From the NCBI GenBank assembly GCA_900556575.1, contig USPO01000047.1, positions 1-9,185 of the forward strand: DNA of 9,185 nt. The letters run 5' to 3'. Positions 1 through 7,676 of this stretch are shown piece after piece. The notes beneath the pieces are model-generated. The model was not told the DNA's origin. It did no database searches and was given only the letters and a program-made list of their open reading frames with translations. A program made the position numbers and the translations under genes. Numbering within the stretch: position 1 is the first letter of the stretch; the number at the start of each line of letters is the position of its first letter. This DNA is from an uncultured Eubacteriales bacterium (GTDB lineage: Bacteria; Bacillota; Clostridia; UBA1381).

Positions 1-73
1 CGATTATGACTATGATGACAGCTATGATGACGATGCCTTTAGCGGCGAAGATGATGAAAACGGCGATTTCTGA
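1..73 (+). CDS. rpoB: RNA polymerase beta subunit, C-terminal tail (partial)
   Basis: Only the last 23 codons are present, in the frame beginning at base 2, ending in TGA at 71-73. The translated tail is extremely acidic and tyrosine-rich (DYDYDDSYDDDAFSGEDDEN, then GDF), which is the style of the low-complexity acidic extension found at the RpoB C-terminus in many Clostridia. Identification rests on this tail together with its position 15 nt upstream of rpoC, the usual rpoB-rpoC order. No catalytic part of RpoB is in the window. The beta subunit forms one side of the RNA polymerase cleft. The two genes are almost certainly on one transcript. Confidence 0.88.
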   Translation, partial: DYDYDDSYDDDAFSGEDDENGDF

Positions 74-88
74 TACGGAGGTTTATAA

Positions 89-3000
89 ATGTTAGAATTC
101 AATAGTCTGGAATCAATTAAAATAGGCCTTGCATCACCTGAGACCATTCTTAAATGGTCTCACGGTGAGGTAACAAAGCCTGAAACTATAAATTACCGTA
201 CACTCAAGCCGGAAAGAGATGGCTTGTACTGTGAGAGAATTTTCGGACCGACAAAGGACTGGGAGTGCTACTGCGGTAAGTATAAGAAAATAAACAACAA
301 GGGTAAAATCTGCGAAAAGTGCGGTGTTGAGGTTACAAAATCAAAGGTTAGACGTGAGAGAATGGGTCACATTACTCTTGCAACCCCTGTTTCACATATT
401 TGGTATTTCAAGGGTGTTCCGTCATCAATGGGACTTATTCTTGATATTTCTCCGCGTCAGTTGGAAAAGGTATTGTATTTTGCAGCCTATATAGTAACTG
501 ATTCGGGCGACAGTGACCTTGTTCAGAATCAGGTTCTGAACGAAAAGGAATACAGAGAGGCTCGTGAAAAGTACGGCGACAGTTTTAAGGCTGAAATGGG
601 TGCCGAAGCAATCAAGGAGCTTCTTGAAAAACTTGACCTTGAGGCTCTTTCAAAGGAATTGAGAGATGAACTTGAAACGGCACAGGGACAGAAAAAGGGC
701 AAGATTGTAAAGAGACTTGAAATAGTTGAGGCATTCCGTACATCAAGAAATAAACCGGAATGGATGGTATTAACCGTTATTCCGATTATTCCGCCGGATT
801 TAAGACCGATGGTACAGCTTGACGGCGGACGTTTTGCGACATCAGACTTAAATGACCTTTACAGACGTGTAATTAACAGAAATAATCGTCTTAAAAAGCT
901 TATCGAGCTTCATGCTCCGGATATGATTATTAAGAATGAGAAGAGAATGCTTCAGGAAGCGGTTGACTCATTGATTAATAACGGAAGAAGAGGACGTGCC
1001 GTAACAGGTCCTGGAAACAGAGCGTTAAAGTCACTTTCAGACCTCTTAAAGGGTAAGCAAGGTAGATTTAGACAGAACCTCTTAGGTAAACGAGTTGACT
1101 ATTCGGGACGTTCGGTTATTGTAGTAGGTCCGGAAATGAAGATTTACCAGTGCGGTGTTCCTAAGGAAATGGCAATTGAGCTGTTCAAACCGTTTGTAAT
1201 GAAGGAGCTTGTATCAAGAGGACTTGCACCGAATATCAAGAGTGCGAAGAGACGTGTTGAGAGAGCTAAGCCGGAGGTTTGGGATGTTCTTGAAGACGTA
1301 ATTAAGGAGCATCCGGTTCTCTTAAACCGTGCACCTACACTCCACCGTCTCGGTATCCAGGCATTTGAACCGAGATTAGTTGAAGGTCATGCCTTAAAGC
1401 TTCATCCGCTCGTGTGTACAGCATATAACGCTGACTTCGACGGTGACCAGATGGCTATTCACTTACCGCTTTCACCGGAGGCACAAGCAGAGGCTCGTTT
1501 CCTTATGCTTTCAGCAAATAACCTCTTAAAGCCGCAGGACGGACATCCGGTTGCAGTTCCGACACAGGATATGATTCTTGGTTCATACTATCTTACATTA
1601 ACCAAGGAGCATTATGATTGGATTGCAGACGAGATTTGCGGAAATGAAGCTAAGTTAAGCTATCTTGAAGAGCAGATATTAAACGGTGAGCCTGAGGAAG
1701 GCTGTACTATCTATGATGAAGAGGAGCCGATAAAGAGTTTTGCATCTGTTAAGGACGCATTCATGTACTTAAAGACTCTTCCGAACGTATTAAAGAATGA
1801 AACCGAAATTCACGTAAATCCGGTTACAATTGCATTTAGAGAAAACCCGATTCAGATATCTGCAAAGAAGCTCTTTACAATGGCAAAGAAGCTTATCATG
1901 AAGAAGTACATTTCAACAGATGAGGCATTGCTTGCATATGCTAACAAGGAGTGTACACTTCACGAAAAGATTGGCGTTCAGGTTACAAAGACAATAAATG
2001 GCGTTACAGGTACAAAAATAGTAACAACAACAGCCGGAAGAATTATATTTAACAATAACATTCCGCAGGATTTGGGCTATGTAGACAGAACGGATCCGGA
2101 AAAGGGATATGATTTCGAGATTGACTTTATCGTAGGTAAGGGACAGCTCGGAAAGATTATAGACAGATGTATCCGTGTTCACGGAACGTCGGTTACAGCC
2201 GATATGCTTGATAAGATTAAGGCAACAGGCTATAAGCACTCAACGCTTGCAGCAATCACGGTTGCCGTTTCGGACATCAACGTACCGGCAGTTAAGAAGC
2301 AGTATCTTGCAGAGGCAGAGGCTGAAATCGAAAAGATTACAGAAAGCTACCGCTTCGGTTTACTTACAGATGAAGACCGTTACAACAATGTAATTAAGAT
2401 TTGGAGTGCTACATCGGCAAAGGTTACGGATGCCATGCTTGAAAATCTCGGTGAGTTTAACCCGATATTCATGATGGCAGACTCAGGAGCAAGAGGTTCT
2501 AAGGACCAGATCAGACAGCTTGCCGCAATGAGAGGACTTATGGCAGATACGCAGGGACGTACAGTCGAAATTCCTATCCGTGCTAACTTCCGAGAGGGTC
2601 TTAACGTACTTGAGTACTTCATTTCATCACACGGTGCAAGAAAGGGATTAACAGATACAGCGTTAAGAACAGCTGACTCGGGTTACTTAACACGTCGTCT
2701 TGTTGACGTATCACAGGAGGTTATCATTAAGGAAATTGACTGTGGAACAACAGAGGGCGAATGGGTAACAGAAATTGTTGATGATAAGCGTGTCATTGAA
2801 GGTCTTGATGACCGTATCAGCGGACGTGTTCTTATGGAGGACGTTGTTGACCCGCAGACAGGCGAGGTAATATTGGCTGTCAAGGATGATACAAATGATC
2901 CGTCAGCAAATCTTATCTCGGATATAGATGCGGAAAAAGTTGTTAAACACGGTGTCAAGAAAGTTAAAATCAGAAACGTTCTTAACTGTAATGCAAAGGG

Positions 3001-3913
3001 TGTATGCGCTAAGTGTTACGGACGTAACCTTGCAACAGGAAACCTTGTAAACATAGGCGAAGCTGTTGGTATCATTGCAGCTCAGTCAATCGGTGAGCCG
3101 GGTACACAGCTTACAATGAGAACATTCCATGCCGGCGGTGTTGCGGGCGGTAACGATATTACACAGGGTCTCCCGCGTGTCGAGGAACTTTTCGAGGCAA
3201 GACGACCAAAGGGTGTTGCTATAATTTCAGAGATTGCAGGACGTGTAAGCGTAAGCGATACAAAGGATAAGAGAGAAGTTACTATAACAGATGAAAATGA
3301 TGTATCATTAACCGTGAACTACGCAATTCCTTATGATGCTACAATTAAGGTTAAAGATGGTCAGTTCATCGAAAAGGGCGGCGAGATTACAGTTGGTTCT
3401 GTAAACCCGAATGATATTCTTAGAATCAACGGCGCAGGTGCAGTTCAGAAGTACATCGCACGTGAAGTACAGAAGACATATCGCAGCCAGGGTGTTAGTA
3501 TCAACGATAAGCACGTCGAGGTTATCACAAGACAAATGCTGCGTAAGGTTAAGGTTGAGGATGCGGGAGATACAGATCTTCTTATCGGCTCAACAGTTGA
3601 TATGTTCGAGTTCAAGCGTGCAAATGAAATTGCAAAGAAGAATGGCGGAATTCCGGCTACTTCGTCAGCTGTACTCTTAGGTATCACAAAGGCTGCTCTT
3701 GCTACTGATTCATTCTTATCGGCAGCATCATTCCAGGAGACAACAAAGGTTCTCACGGATGCGGCTATTAAGGGTAAGATTGACCCGCTTCAGGGACTTA
3801 AAGAGAATGTTATAATTGGTAAACTTATACCGGCAGGTACAGGTATGCCGATGTATAAGGATATCAATATCACCATTGACGGTGAAGAAGTTCCTAACGA
3901 CCAGATAAACTAA
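89..3913 (+). CDS. rpoC: DNA-directed RNA polymerase beta' subunit
   Basis: This is the catalytic subunit of RNA polymerase (nucleoside triphosphates to RNA), 1274 aa and apparently full length. The ATG is set by GGAGG at 76-80. Landmarks in order: N-terminal zinc-binding cysteines C60, C62, C75 and C78; the conserved switch/rudder-side block RQNLLGKRVDYSGRS at 328-342; the metal-binding active-site motif NADFDGDQM at 447-455, whose aspartates D449, D451 and D453 hold the catalytic magnesium; the bridge-helix region around 849-880 (GARKGLTDTALRTADSGYLT); the second zinc site C885, C967, C973 and C976; and the trigger-loop block QSIGEPGTQLTMRTFH at 999-1014. No large insertion interrupts the trigger loop, as expected for Firmicutes. 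One small oddity is that the spacing C967 to C973 is one residue shorter than the C-x6-C I recall from E. coli and B. subtilis. Antisense and out-of-frame ORFs inside it are shadows. Confidence 0.99.
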   Translation: MLEFNSLESIKIGLASPETILKWSHGEVTKPETINYRTLKPERDGLYCERIFGPTKDWECYCGKYKKINNKGKICEKCGVEVTKSKVRRERMGHITLATPVSHIWYFKGVPSSMGLILDISPRQLEKVLYFAAYIVTDSGDSDLVQNQVLNEKEYREAREKYGDSFKAEMGAEAIKELLEKLDLEALSKELRDELETAQGQKKGKIVKRLEIVEAFRTSRNKPEWMVLTVIPIIPPDLRPMVQLDGGRFATSDLNDLYRRVINRNNRLKKLIELHAPDMIIKNEKRMLQEAVDSLINNGRRGRAVTGPGNRALKSLSDLLKGKQGRFRQNLLGKRVDYSGRSVIVVGPEMKIYQCGVPKEMAIELFKPFVMKELVSRGLAPNIKSAKRRVERAKPEVWDVLEDVIKEHPVLLNRAPTLHRLGIQAFEPRLVEGHALKLHPLVCTAYNADFDGDQMAIHLPLSPEAQAEARFLMLSANNLLKPQDGHPVAVPTQDMILGSYYLTLTKEHYDWIADEICGNEAKLSYLEEQILNGEPEEGCTIYDEEEPIKSFASVKDAFMYLKTLPNVLKNETEIHVNPVTIAFRENPIQISAKKLFTMAKKLIMKKYISTDEALLAYANKECTLHEKIGVQVTKTINGVTGTKIVTTTAGRIIFNNNIPQDLGYVDRTDPEKGYDFEIDFIVGKGQLGKIIDRCIRVHGTSVTADMLDKIKATGYKHSTLAAITVAVSDINVPAVKKQYLAEAEAEIEKITESYRFGLLTDEDRYNNVIKIWSATSAKVTDAMLENLGEFNPIFMMADSGARGSKDQIRQLAAMRGLMADTQGRTVEIPIRANFREGLNVLEYFISSHGARKGLTDTALRTADSGYLTRRLVDVSQEVIIKEIDCGTTEGEWVTEIVDDKRVIEGLDDRISGRVLMEDVVDPQTGEVILAVKDDTNDPSANLISDIDAEKVVKHGVKKVKIRNVLNCNAKGVCAKCYGRNLATGNLVNIGEAVGIIAAQSIGEPGTQLTMRTFHAGGVAGGNDITQGLPRVEELFEARRPKGVAIISEIAGRVSVSDTKDKREVTITDENDVSLTVNYAIPYDATIKVKDGQFIEKGGEITVGSVNPNDILRINGAGAVQKYIAREVQKTYRSQGVSINDKHVEVITRQMLRKVKVEDAGDTDLLIGSTVDMFEFKRANEIAKKNGGIPATSSAVLLGITKAALATDSFLSAASFQETTKVLTDAAIKGKIDPLQGLKENVIIGKLIPAGTGMPMYKDINITIDGEEVPNDQIN

Positions 3914-3958
3914 GGACTGTTACAAAGTAATTGTCTGATTAAGATTTAGATATAGAGT

Positions 3959-3979
3959 GCTGCGGTATTTTGCCGCAGC
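3959..3979 (+). terminator. Hairpin after rpoC (possible weak terminator)
   Basis: GCTGCGG at 3959-3965 pairs perfectly with CCGCAGC at 3973-3979 around a 7-nt loop, 46 nt after the rpoC stop. No T-run follows (next bases are CTCCTCAATAA), so it does not meet the usual intrinsic-terminator pattern. It may reduce read-through into yebC, act with a factor, or protect the rpoBC mRNA 3' end. Confidence 0.5.
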
Positions 3980-3998
3980 CTCCTCAATAATATAGATT
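3970..3998 (+). promoter_or_regulatory. Candidate sigma-A promoter for yebC
   Basis: TTGCCG at 3970-3975 and TAGATT at 3993-3998 are separated by 17 nt and each match the sigma-A consensus at about four of six positions. The -35 overlaps the right arm of the hairpin after rpoC. It lies about 35 nt upstream of the yebC start. The match is modest; yebC could instead be read from the rpoBC transcript. Confidence 0.3.
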
Positions 3999-4033
3999 AG
4001 AATTTATATTGTTTTTCGGAATGGAGATTTAGT

Positions 4034-4774
4034 ATGTCAGGACATAATAAATGGAGTACAATTAAGCGTAAAAAGGGTGCAAATGACGCTGCAAGAGGAA
4101 AGATTTTCACAAAGATTGCCCGTGAAATCATTGTTGCCGTAAAGGCAGGCGGTCCGGACCCGAATAATAACTCAAGCTTGAAGGATGTAATCGCAAAGGC
4201 TCGTTCAAACAATATGCCTAACGATAACATCAATCGTACAATTAAGAAGGCTGCCGGTTCAGGTGATACAGCAGATTATGAGAGCATTACATATGAGGGT
4301 TATGGTCCGTCAGGTGTAGCTGTAATTGTTGAAACACTTACAGATAACAGAAACAGAACAGCGGCAGATGTAAGAGCTGCATTTTCAAAGTACGGCGGTA
4401 ATCTCGGACAGGTAGGCTGCGTAGGCTTTATGTTCGATCGCAAGGGTGTAATCATCATAGAGGATGAGGACGGCGAAATTGACGAGGAAGAAGTAACAAT
4501 GGATGCACTTGAAGCGGGTGCCGAGGACATCAGCATAGAGGATGGTGTAATTGAGATTACAACAGACCCTGATGCAGTCGGTGATGTTCGTGAAGCTCTT
4601 GAGGGTAAGTATACGATTGCATCTGCTGAGGCAAGCATGATTGCACAGACTCTTACAGAGCTTACAGATCCGGATCAGATTAAGAACATGACAAAGCTCC
4701 TCGATGTATTAGAGGATAATGATGATGTACAGAACGTATATCATTCATGGGATCAGCCGGACGAAGATGAATAA
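4034..4774 (+). CDS. yebC: YebC/TACO1-family protein (YebC/PmpR)
   Basis: A cytoplasmic 246-aa protein of the YebC/PmpR/TACO1 family at full family length. The family signature is at the N-terminus (MSGHNKWSTIKRKKGANDAA, then RGKIFTKIAREI), followed by the conserved NNMPNDNINRTIKKAAG segment near residues 59-75 and the EGYGPSGVAVIVETLTDNRN block around 91-110. The rest contains the acidic second and third domains and a very acidic C-terminus (DQPDEDE). The family was long annotated as a transcriptional regulator; more recent work that I recall assigns YebC proteins a role in translation, relieving ribosome stalling, like mitochondrial TACO1. Function is therefore inferred from family. The start is supported by TGGAGA nine bases upstream. 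It overlaps the next gene by 8 nt. Its place directly after rpoC, where many bacteria have rpsL, is notable. Confidence 0.96.
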   Translation: MSGHNKWSTIKRKKGANDAARGKIFTKIAREIIVAVKAGGPDPNNNSSLKDVIAKARSNNMPNDNINRTIKKAAGSGDTADYESITYEGYGPSGVAVIVETLTDNRNRTAADVRAAFSKYGGNLGQVGCVGFMFDRKGVIIIEDEDGEIDEEEVTMDALEAGAEDISIEDGVIEITTDPDAVGDVREALEGKYTIASAEASMIAQTLTELTDPDQIKNMTKLLDVLEDNDDVQNVYHSWDQPDEDE

Positions 4775-5072
4775 TAAAATTTTATCCTTGCTAAAAAGAC
4801 CTGCTCCGCTTTTAGTATTCGGCTTGCTGAGCGGCTGTGCGTATTTTGCAGTCATTTTGCAGCTGATAAGCGGATATTTCAGTGGGACGAACCGACTCAT
4901 AGTATGGTACTTCTCCCCTGTTATAGTATGCGGAGCGGCATTGGTGCTGCTGAAACTGATAAAGCAGCATTATGAAGCGGAAAATCATTCAAAAATACTT
5001 GCAATTTTTTGGATACATATAATACTGATGCTGATAGCAATTGCTTTAACGGCAGCTGCGGCAATGGTATAA
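4767..5072 (+). CDS. Small three-helix membrane protein, unknown function
   Basis: A 101-aa protein starting MNNKILSLLK. I choose the ATG at 4767, inside the last codons of yebC (8-nt overlap, different frame), because the frame upstream of it encodes polar sequence in the yebC shadow and the membrane pattern begins just after this Met. Three hydrophobic stretches, roughly residues 13-35, 44-66 and 77-100, predict an integral membrane protein; the loop at 67-76 (KQHYEAENHS) is polar. There is no separate strong ribosome binding site, so translation is probably coupled to yebC termination. The stop codon sits at the first base pairs of the following terminator. I do not recognise the family and propose no function. 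Confidence 0.75.
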   Translation: MNNKILSLLKRPAPLLVFGLLSGCAYFAVILQLISGYFSGTNRLIVWYFSPVIVCGAALVLLKLIKQHYEAENHSKILAIFWIHIILMLIAIALTAAAAMV

Positions 5073-5122
5073 AAAAGAAGATGCCATAAAACTCAAATGG
5101 GTTTTGCGGCATCTTCTTTTTT
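5071..5122. terminator. Bidirectional intrinsic terminator
   Basis: AAAAAAGAAGATGCC at 5071-5085 is the exact reverse complement of GGCATCTTCTTTTTT at 5108-5122, a 15-bp stem. A second inner stem (5088-5094 with 5099-5105, one G-U pair) caps it with an AAAT loop. The A-rich left arm becomes a U-run on the opposite strand, so it should stop transcription in both directions between the convergent yebC and methyltransferase units. It overlaps the stop codons of both flanking genes. Confidence 0.93.
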
Positions 5123-6524
5123 AAATTTTACCTCTTAATCGCAGTCCCTTGGGGTAATGATTTTTTACCATACCTCCGCTTGCCTTTCCCCATCCGAGGG
5201 AATAGCCTTCAACGCATACAACACACCATCCGTCGGCATCTGCGGGGATTACATCGCCGGAAAGGTACTTATAAAGCCTTTCATCATCAAGCTCGATGTC
5301 AACATAGCTTTTAAGTTTGGAGGCATCCAGAGCGAGAGCAAGGGCATGAGCCGGCTCGAAACGGTTTTTCTTTATTGTTCCAAGCTCCAGTCCGCAGCGT
5401 ATAACCTTGATTTTATCCACATCTATACCATGCGGCTTAAGATACAGCCTGTCACCGAATAATATCGGGTCACCCTCAAGCGTAACATTAAGAACCTTTT
5501 TCTCAAATTCGCGATACAGTTTTAATGCTGACTCAAGACCTGAATTATCCCTCTTTGAATTATTATTTTTCTTGGTTTTCCACGTTTTCAAGTCTGTTTT
5601 TTGCATTTCCGTGGATAAGTCTCCGGACTTTCTGAATAATGCTGCAAAATGTCCCTCTCCCCTATTTTTATGAGGAAAAATTCGTCTTGCAAAATGCATA
5701 TCCTTTTCGCCGCCGCCCCATTCGGTTACACCATCCGAAAGCATGGATAGTTCGGGGATTTCCACAAGCTCGGTCCCTTGCTCTATGAGCCATGCGGCAA
5801 CCTTTTCGTTTTCCTCCGGTGCAAATGTGCAGGTGGAATACATCAGCATTCCGCCCGGTTTAAGCATTGCGAGGGCTGATTTGAGAATGTTTCTTTGACG
5901 TTCACCGCATGAAACGGTATGCTCGATGCTCCATTCGGTTATTGCCTGTGATTCCTTTCTGAACATTCCCTCGCCGCTGCAGGGCGCATCTACAATTATT
6001 TTATCGAAGAACAGCGGATATTTCTTTGCAAGTTTATCCGGAGTTTCATTTGTAACGATTGTATTTGTCAGTCCCATTCTTTCAACGTTTCCGGAAAGTA
6101 TAGCAGAGCGGTTTTTAACAATTTCGTTTGCCACCAGTATACCCGTATTGTTAAGCTTAGCACCTGCCTGAGTAGTTTTACCGCCGGGTGCGGCACATAG
6201 GTCAAGTACATAATCACCTTCGCTTATAGGCAATCCTTGAGCCGCACACATAGCGGACGGTTCCTGGAAATAATACAGTCCGGCAAGGTGGAACGGATGA
6301 TTTCCGGAAATCTTGGCTTTATCAACGTAAAAGCCGCTGCCGCACCATGGAACAGGCTCCTGAGTGCCGAATACTTTTATAAATTTGTCAATAGCATTTG
6401 TTCTGAGTGTATTTACACGCAGACCGGTATATATAGGTTCGTCCTCAAATGCTGTCTTAAAATCCTCGTATTCGTTTCCGAGCATAGTTCTCATGCGTTC
6501 TTCAAATTTTTCGGGTAAAATCAT
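5121..6524 (-). CDS. RsmF-like rRNA m5C methyltransferase (RsmB/NOP family)
   Basis: A cytosolic SAM-dependent RNA (cytosine-5) methyltransferase of 467 aa, close to E. coli RsmF in length. The N-terminal RNA-binding part (about 1-95) contains the family's RVNTLRTN block. The Rossmann core follows: SAM motif DLCAAPGGKTTQ at 108-119, motif IV DAPCSGEGMFRK at 179-190 with C182, and motif VI STCTFAPEENE at 230-240 with C232. In this family C232 would be the nucleophile attacking C6 of the base and C182 helps release the product. After a lysine/asparagine linker (about 310-330) comes the RsmF-type C-terminal domain, ending in GWGKASGGMVKNHYPKGLR near 444-462. The precise rRNA site cannot be read from sequence. 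AAGGAG precedes the start, and the ATG overlaps the stop of the upstream 86-aa gene (ATGA), so the two are translationally coupled. Confidence 0.93.
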   Translation of the reverse strand: MILPEKFEERMRTMLGNEYEDFKTAFEDEPIYTGLRVNTLRTNAIDKFIKVFGTQEPVPWCGSGFYVDKAKISGNHPFHLAGLYYFQEPSAMCAAQGLPISEGDYVLDLCAAPGGKTTQAGAKLNNTGILVANEIVKNRSAILSGNVERMGLTNTIVTNETPDKLAKKYPLFFDKIIVDAPCSGEGMFRKESQAITEWSIEHTVSCGERQRNILKSALAMLKPGGMLMYSTCTFAPEENEKVAAWLIEQGTELVEIPELSMLSDGVTEWGGGEKDMHFARRIFPHKNRGEGHFAALFRKSGDLSTEMQKTDLKTWKTKKNNNSKRDNSGLESALKLYREFEKKVLNVTLEGDPILFGDRLYLKPHGIDVDKIKVIRCGLELGTIKKNRFEPAHALALALDASKLKSYVDIELDDERLYKYLSGDVIPADADGWCVVCVEGYSLGWGKASGGMVKNHYPKGLRLRGKI

Positions 6525-6781
6525 CCTTTAGCCGCTCCTTTGTTTATTCGTATTGAATCCACTAATTCTCCGTCAATTATAACACCTACCAAATCCATAT
6601 ATCCGCTTGCTATAAAGTCGTTAAGCTGTTCATCACCTATATACGGAATACTTATATCATCTGTTTTGTAATGACGGTAAAAAATATTTTTTAAAGCAAG
6701 GGTGAGTGCAGCTGCGGTCGGATAGTGCAGCGAACCTTTATGCTGTTTGCTGTCAAGTTTCATATTAAATTTAAAATCCAT
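6521..6781 (-). CDS. Conserved-looking 86-aa protein of unknown function
   Basis: A small soluble protein starting MDFKFNMKLD and ending NKGAAKG. The ATG at 6779-6781 is chosen because AAGGAA lies eight bases upstream and because the longer in-frame alternative start (6833-6835) would place the clear promoter within the coding sequence. It is the first gene of a two-gene unit and its TGA overlaps the ATG of the RNA methyltransferase gene. Visible features are an alanine/leucine helix (AAALTLALKNIF, about 23-34) and a mixed beta-like C-terminus (YMDLVGVIIDGELVDSIRIN). There are no membrane segments, signal peptide or cysteines. I do not recognise the family; the coupling hints at a role near the methyltransferase, but that is inference only. 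Confidence 0.75.
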   Translation of the reverse strand: MDFKFNMKLDSKQHKGSLHYPTAAALTLALKNIFYRHYKTDDISIPYIGDEQLNDFIASGYMDLVGVIIDGELVDSIRINKGAAKG

Positions 6782-6806
6782 GTGAATTTCCTTTCTGTTT
6801 TTTTCT

Positions 6807-6835
6807 ATTGTATCATAACTAAGGAAAAAATGCAA
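6807..6835 (-). promoter_or_regulatory. Extended -10 sigma-A promoter for the 86-aa/methyltransferase unit
   Basis: Read on the minus strand: -35 TTGCAT (6830-6835), 17-nt spacer, -10 TACAAT (6807-6812), with TG one base before the -10 giving an extended -10 (TGATACAAT). The predicted RNA start lies about 20 nt before the gene start, leaving room for its AAGGAA ribosome binding site. This is one of the best promoter matches in the window. Confidence 0.8.
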
Positions 6836-6942
6836 GATAAAATGAACCGTAAATTATGATACGAAAATATATAATAATGTATGTATGCAAATCAACTGTT
6901 TATTCCCCAAATAATTCCCAAAAGTTTGTTAGATATAAACTA

Positions 6943-6971
6943 TTACGAAAGATAAAAAAATATGCTATAAT
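6943..6971 (+). promoter_or_regulatory. Extended -10 promoter for the DUF2798 leader
   Basis: TATAAT at 6966-6971 is a perfect -10 with TG one base upstream (TGCTATAAT). The -35 at the 17-nt spacing is weak (TTACGA, 6943-6948), as tolerated by extended -10 promoters. A 7-bp inverted repeat, ATGCTAT at 6962-6968 and ATAGCAT at 6993-6999, brackets the predicted start and could be an operator. The RNA would start near 6978, giving a leader of about 150 nt. Confidence 0.7.
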
Positions 6972-6977
6972 AGAATA

Positions 6978-7113
6978 TGAAAAACAGACAAAATAGCATG
7001 TGCAGCACATACGCAGTGAGATATTCCCAAGGCAGCGGAGGTCGCAACGAGTTTGAGGCGAGCTGCTTTTTTGCTGTAAAAAATTTTGGGGACTCTCCCC
7101 TATTACTAAAATT
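6978..7113 (+). promoter_or_regulatory. Structured 5' leader, candidate attenuator or dispersed element
   Basis: The leader contains a short hairpin ATGTG-CAG-CACAT (6998-7010). Next is a larger one in which GCAGC (7032-7036) pairs with GCTGC (7062-7066) and TCGC (7042-7045) with GCGA (7058-7061), with GGAGG bulged out, followed directly by TTTTTT (7067-7072). A compact GGGGA-CTC-TCCCC hairpin follows at 7088-7100. The middle structure looks like an intrinsic terminator placed before the gene, so attenuation is plausible. I could not match it to a riboswitch class I know. Its antisense translation also feels familiar from spurious hypothetical proteins in gut Clostridia, so this may instead be a repeated dispersed element. 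An antisense 64-codon frame (6943-7137) across it is not credible as a gene. Confidence 0.5.
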
Positions 7114-7128
7114 AAGGAGGGCAAAATA

Positions 7129-7611
7129 ATGCCGCACAATAAAAGAGAAAGTTTAATTTATACGGTAATGATGTGTTTTACAATGGTTATATGGATGAGT
7201 ATGTATAATGTTACTCTTCATATGGGTGCGTTTAACATAGAAACCTTAAAGGAAGGCTGGATTGGTTTCCCGATTGCTTATGTGTTTGCTATGATATGCG
7301 ACTGGTTCTTTGTATCAAAGCTTGCAAAGGGTTTTGCATTCAGATTTCTTGTAAAGCCGGGAGACGGATTTTTAAAAACTGCAATAAGCGTTTCCTGCTG
7401 CATGGTAATTCCAATGGTTATTATCATGTCATTCTACGGAGCGGCAGAGGCTTGTATAAGAGAAGGAAGTATAAATCATATACTTGTAATATGGCTTACA
7501 AATATACCGAAAAACTTTGTAATGGCACTTCCATTCCAGCTTATAGTTGCGGGACCGTTGGTAAGAAAGGTATTCAGAGCAATTTTTCCGGAAGGAAAAG
7601 TATTGGCATAG
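7129..7611 (+). CDS. DUF2798 family membrane protein
   Basis: A 160-aa integral membrane protein with four predicted helices, about residues 10-31, 44-66, 83-106 and 117-146, and a short basic N-terminus (MPHNKRES). The N-terminal pattern (MPxNKxExxIYTxMMCFxMV, then MSMYN) and the repeated two-helix layout match what I know of DUF2798 proteins, which have no established biochemical role. The start is well supported by AAGGAGG at 7114-7120. It is a single-gene unit with its own promoter, a structured leader and a terminator 18 nt after the stop. Any conditional expression would likely be decided in the leader. Confidence 0.85.
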   Translation: MPHNKRESLIYTVMMCFTMVIWMSMYNVTLHMGAFNIETLKEGWIGFPIAYVFAMICDWFFVSKLAKGFAFRFLVKPGDGFLKTAISVSCCMVIPMVIIMSFYGAAEACIREGSINHILVIWLTNIPKNFVMALPFQLIVAGPLVRKVFRAIFPEGKVLA

Positions 7612-7629
7612 AAGAATGAGATGAAAAAT

Positions 7630-7676
7630 GGGGCTTGTCCAAAGCTGATGCTATGGATAAGCCCCTGATTTGATTT
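7630..7676 (+). terminator. Terminator of the DUF2798 gene
   Basis: GGGGCTTGTCC (7630-7640) pairs with GGATAAGCCCC (7655-7665), an 11-bp stem with one G-U pair. An inner AGC-TGAT-GCT stem-loop continues it. The tail TGATTTGATTT is T-rich but interrupted. Confidence 0.75.

Noticed and set aside
6943..7137. Antisense 64-codon ORF across the DUF2798 leader
   Set aside because: It covers the promoter and hairpins, begins on the start region of a well-supported opposite gene and has no good ribosome binding site. Its familiar look probably reflects repeated annotation of the same DNA element.
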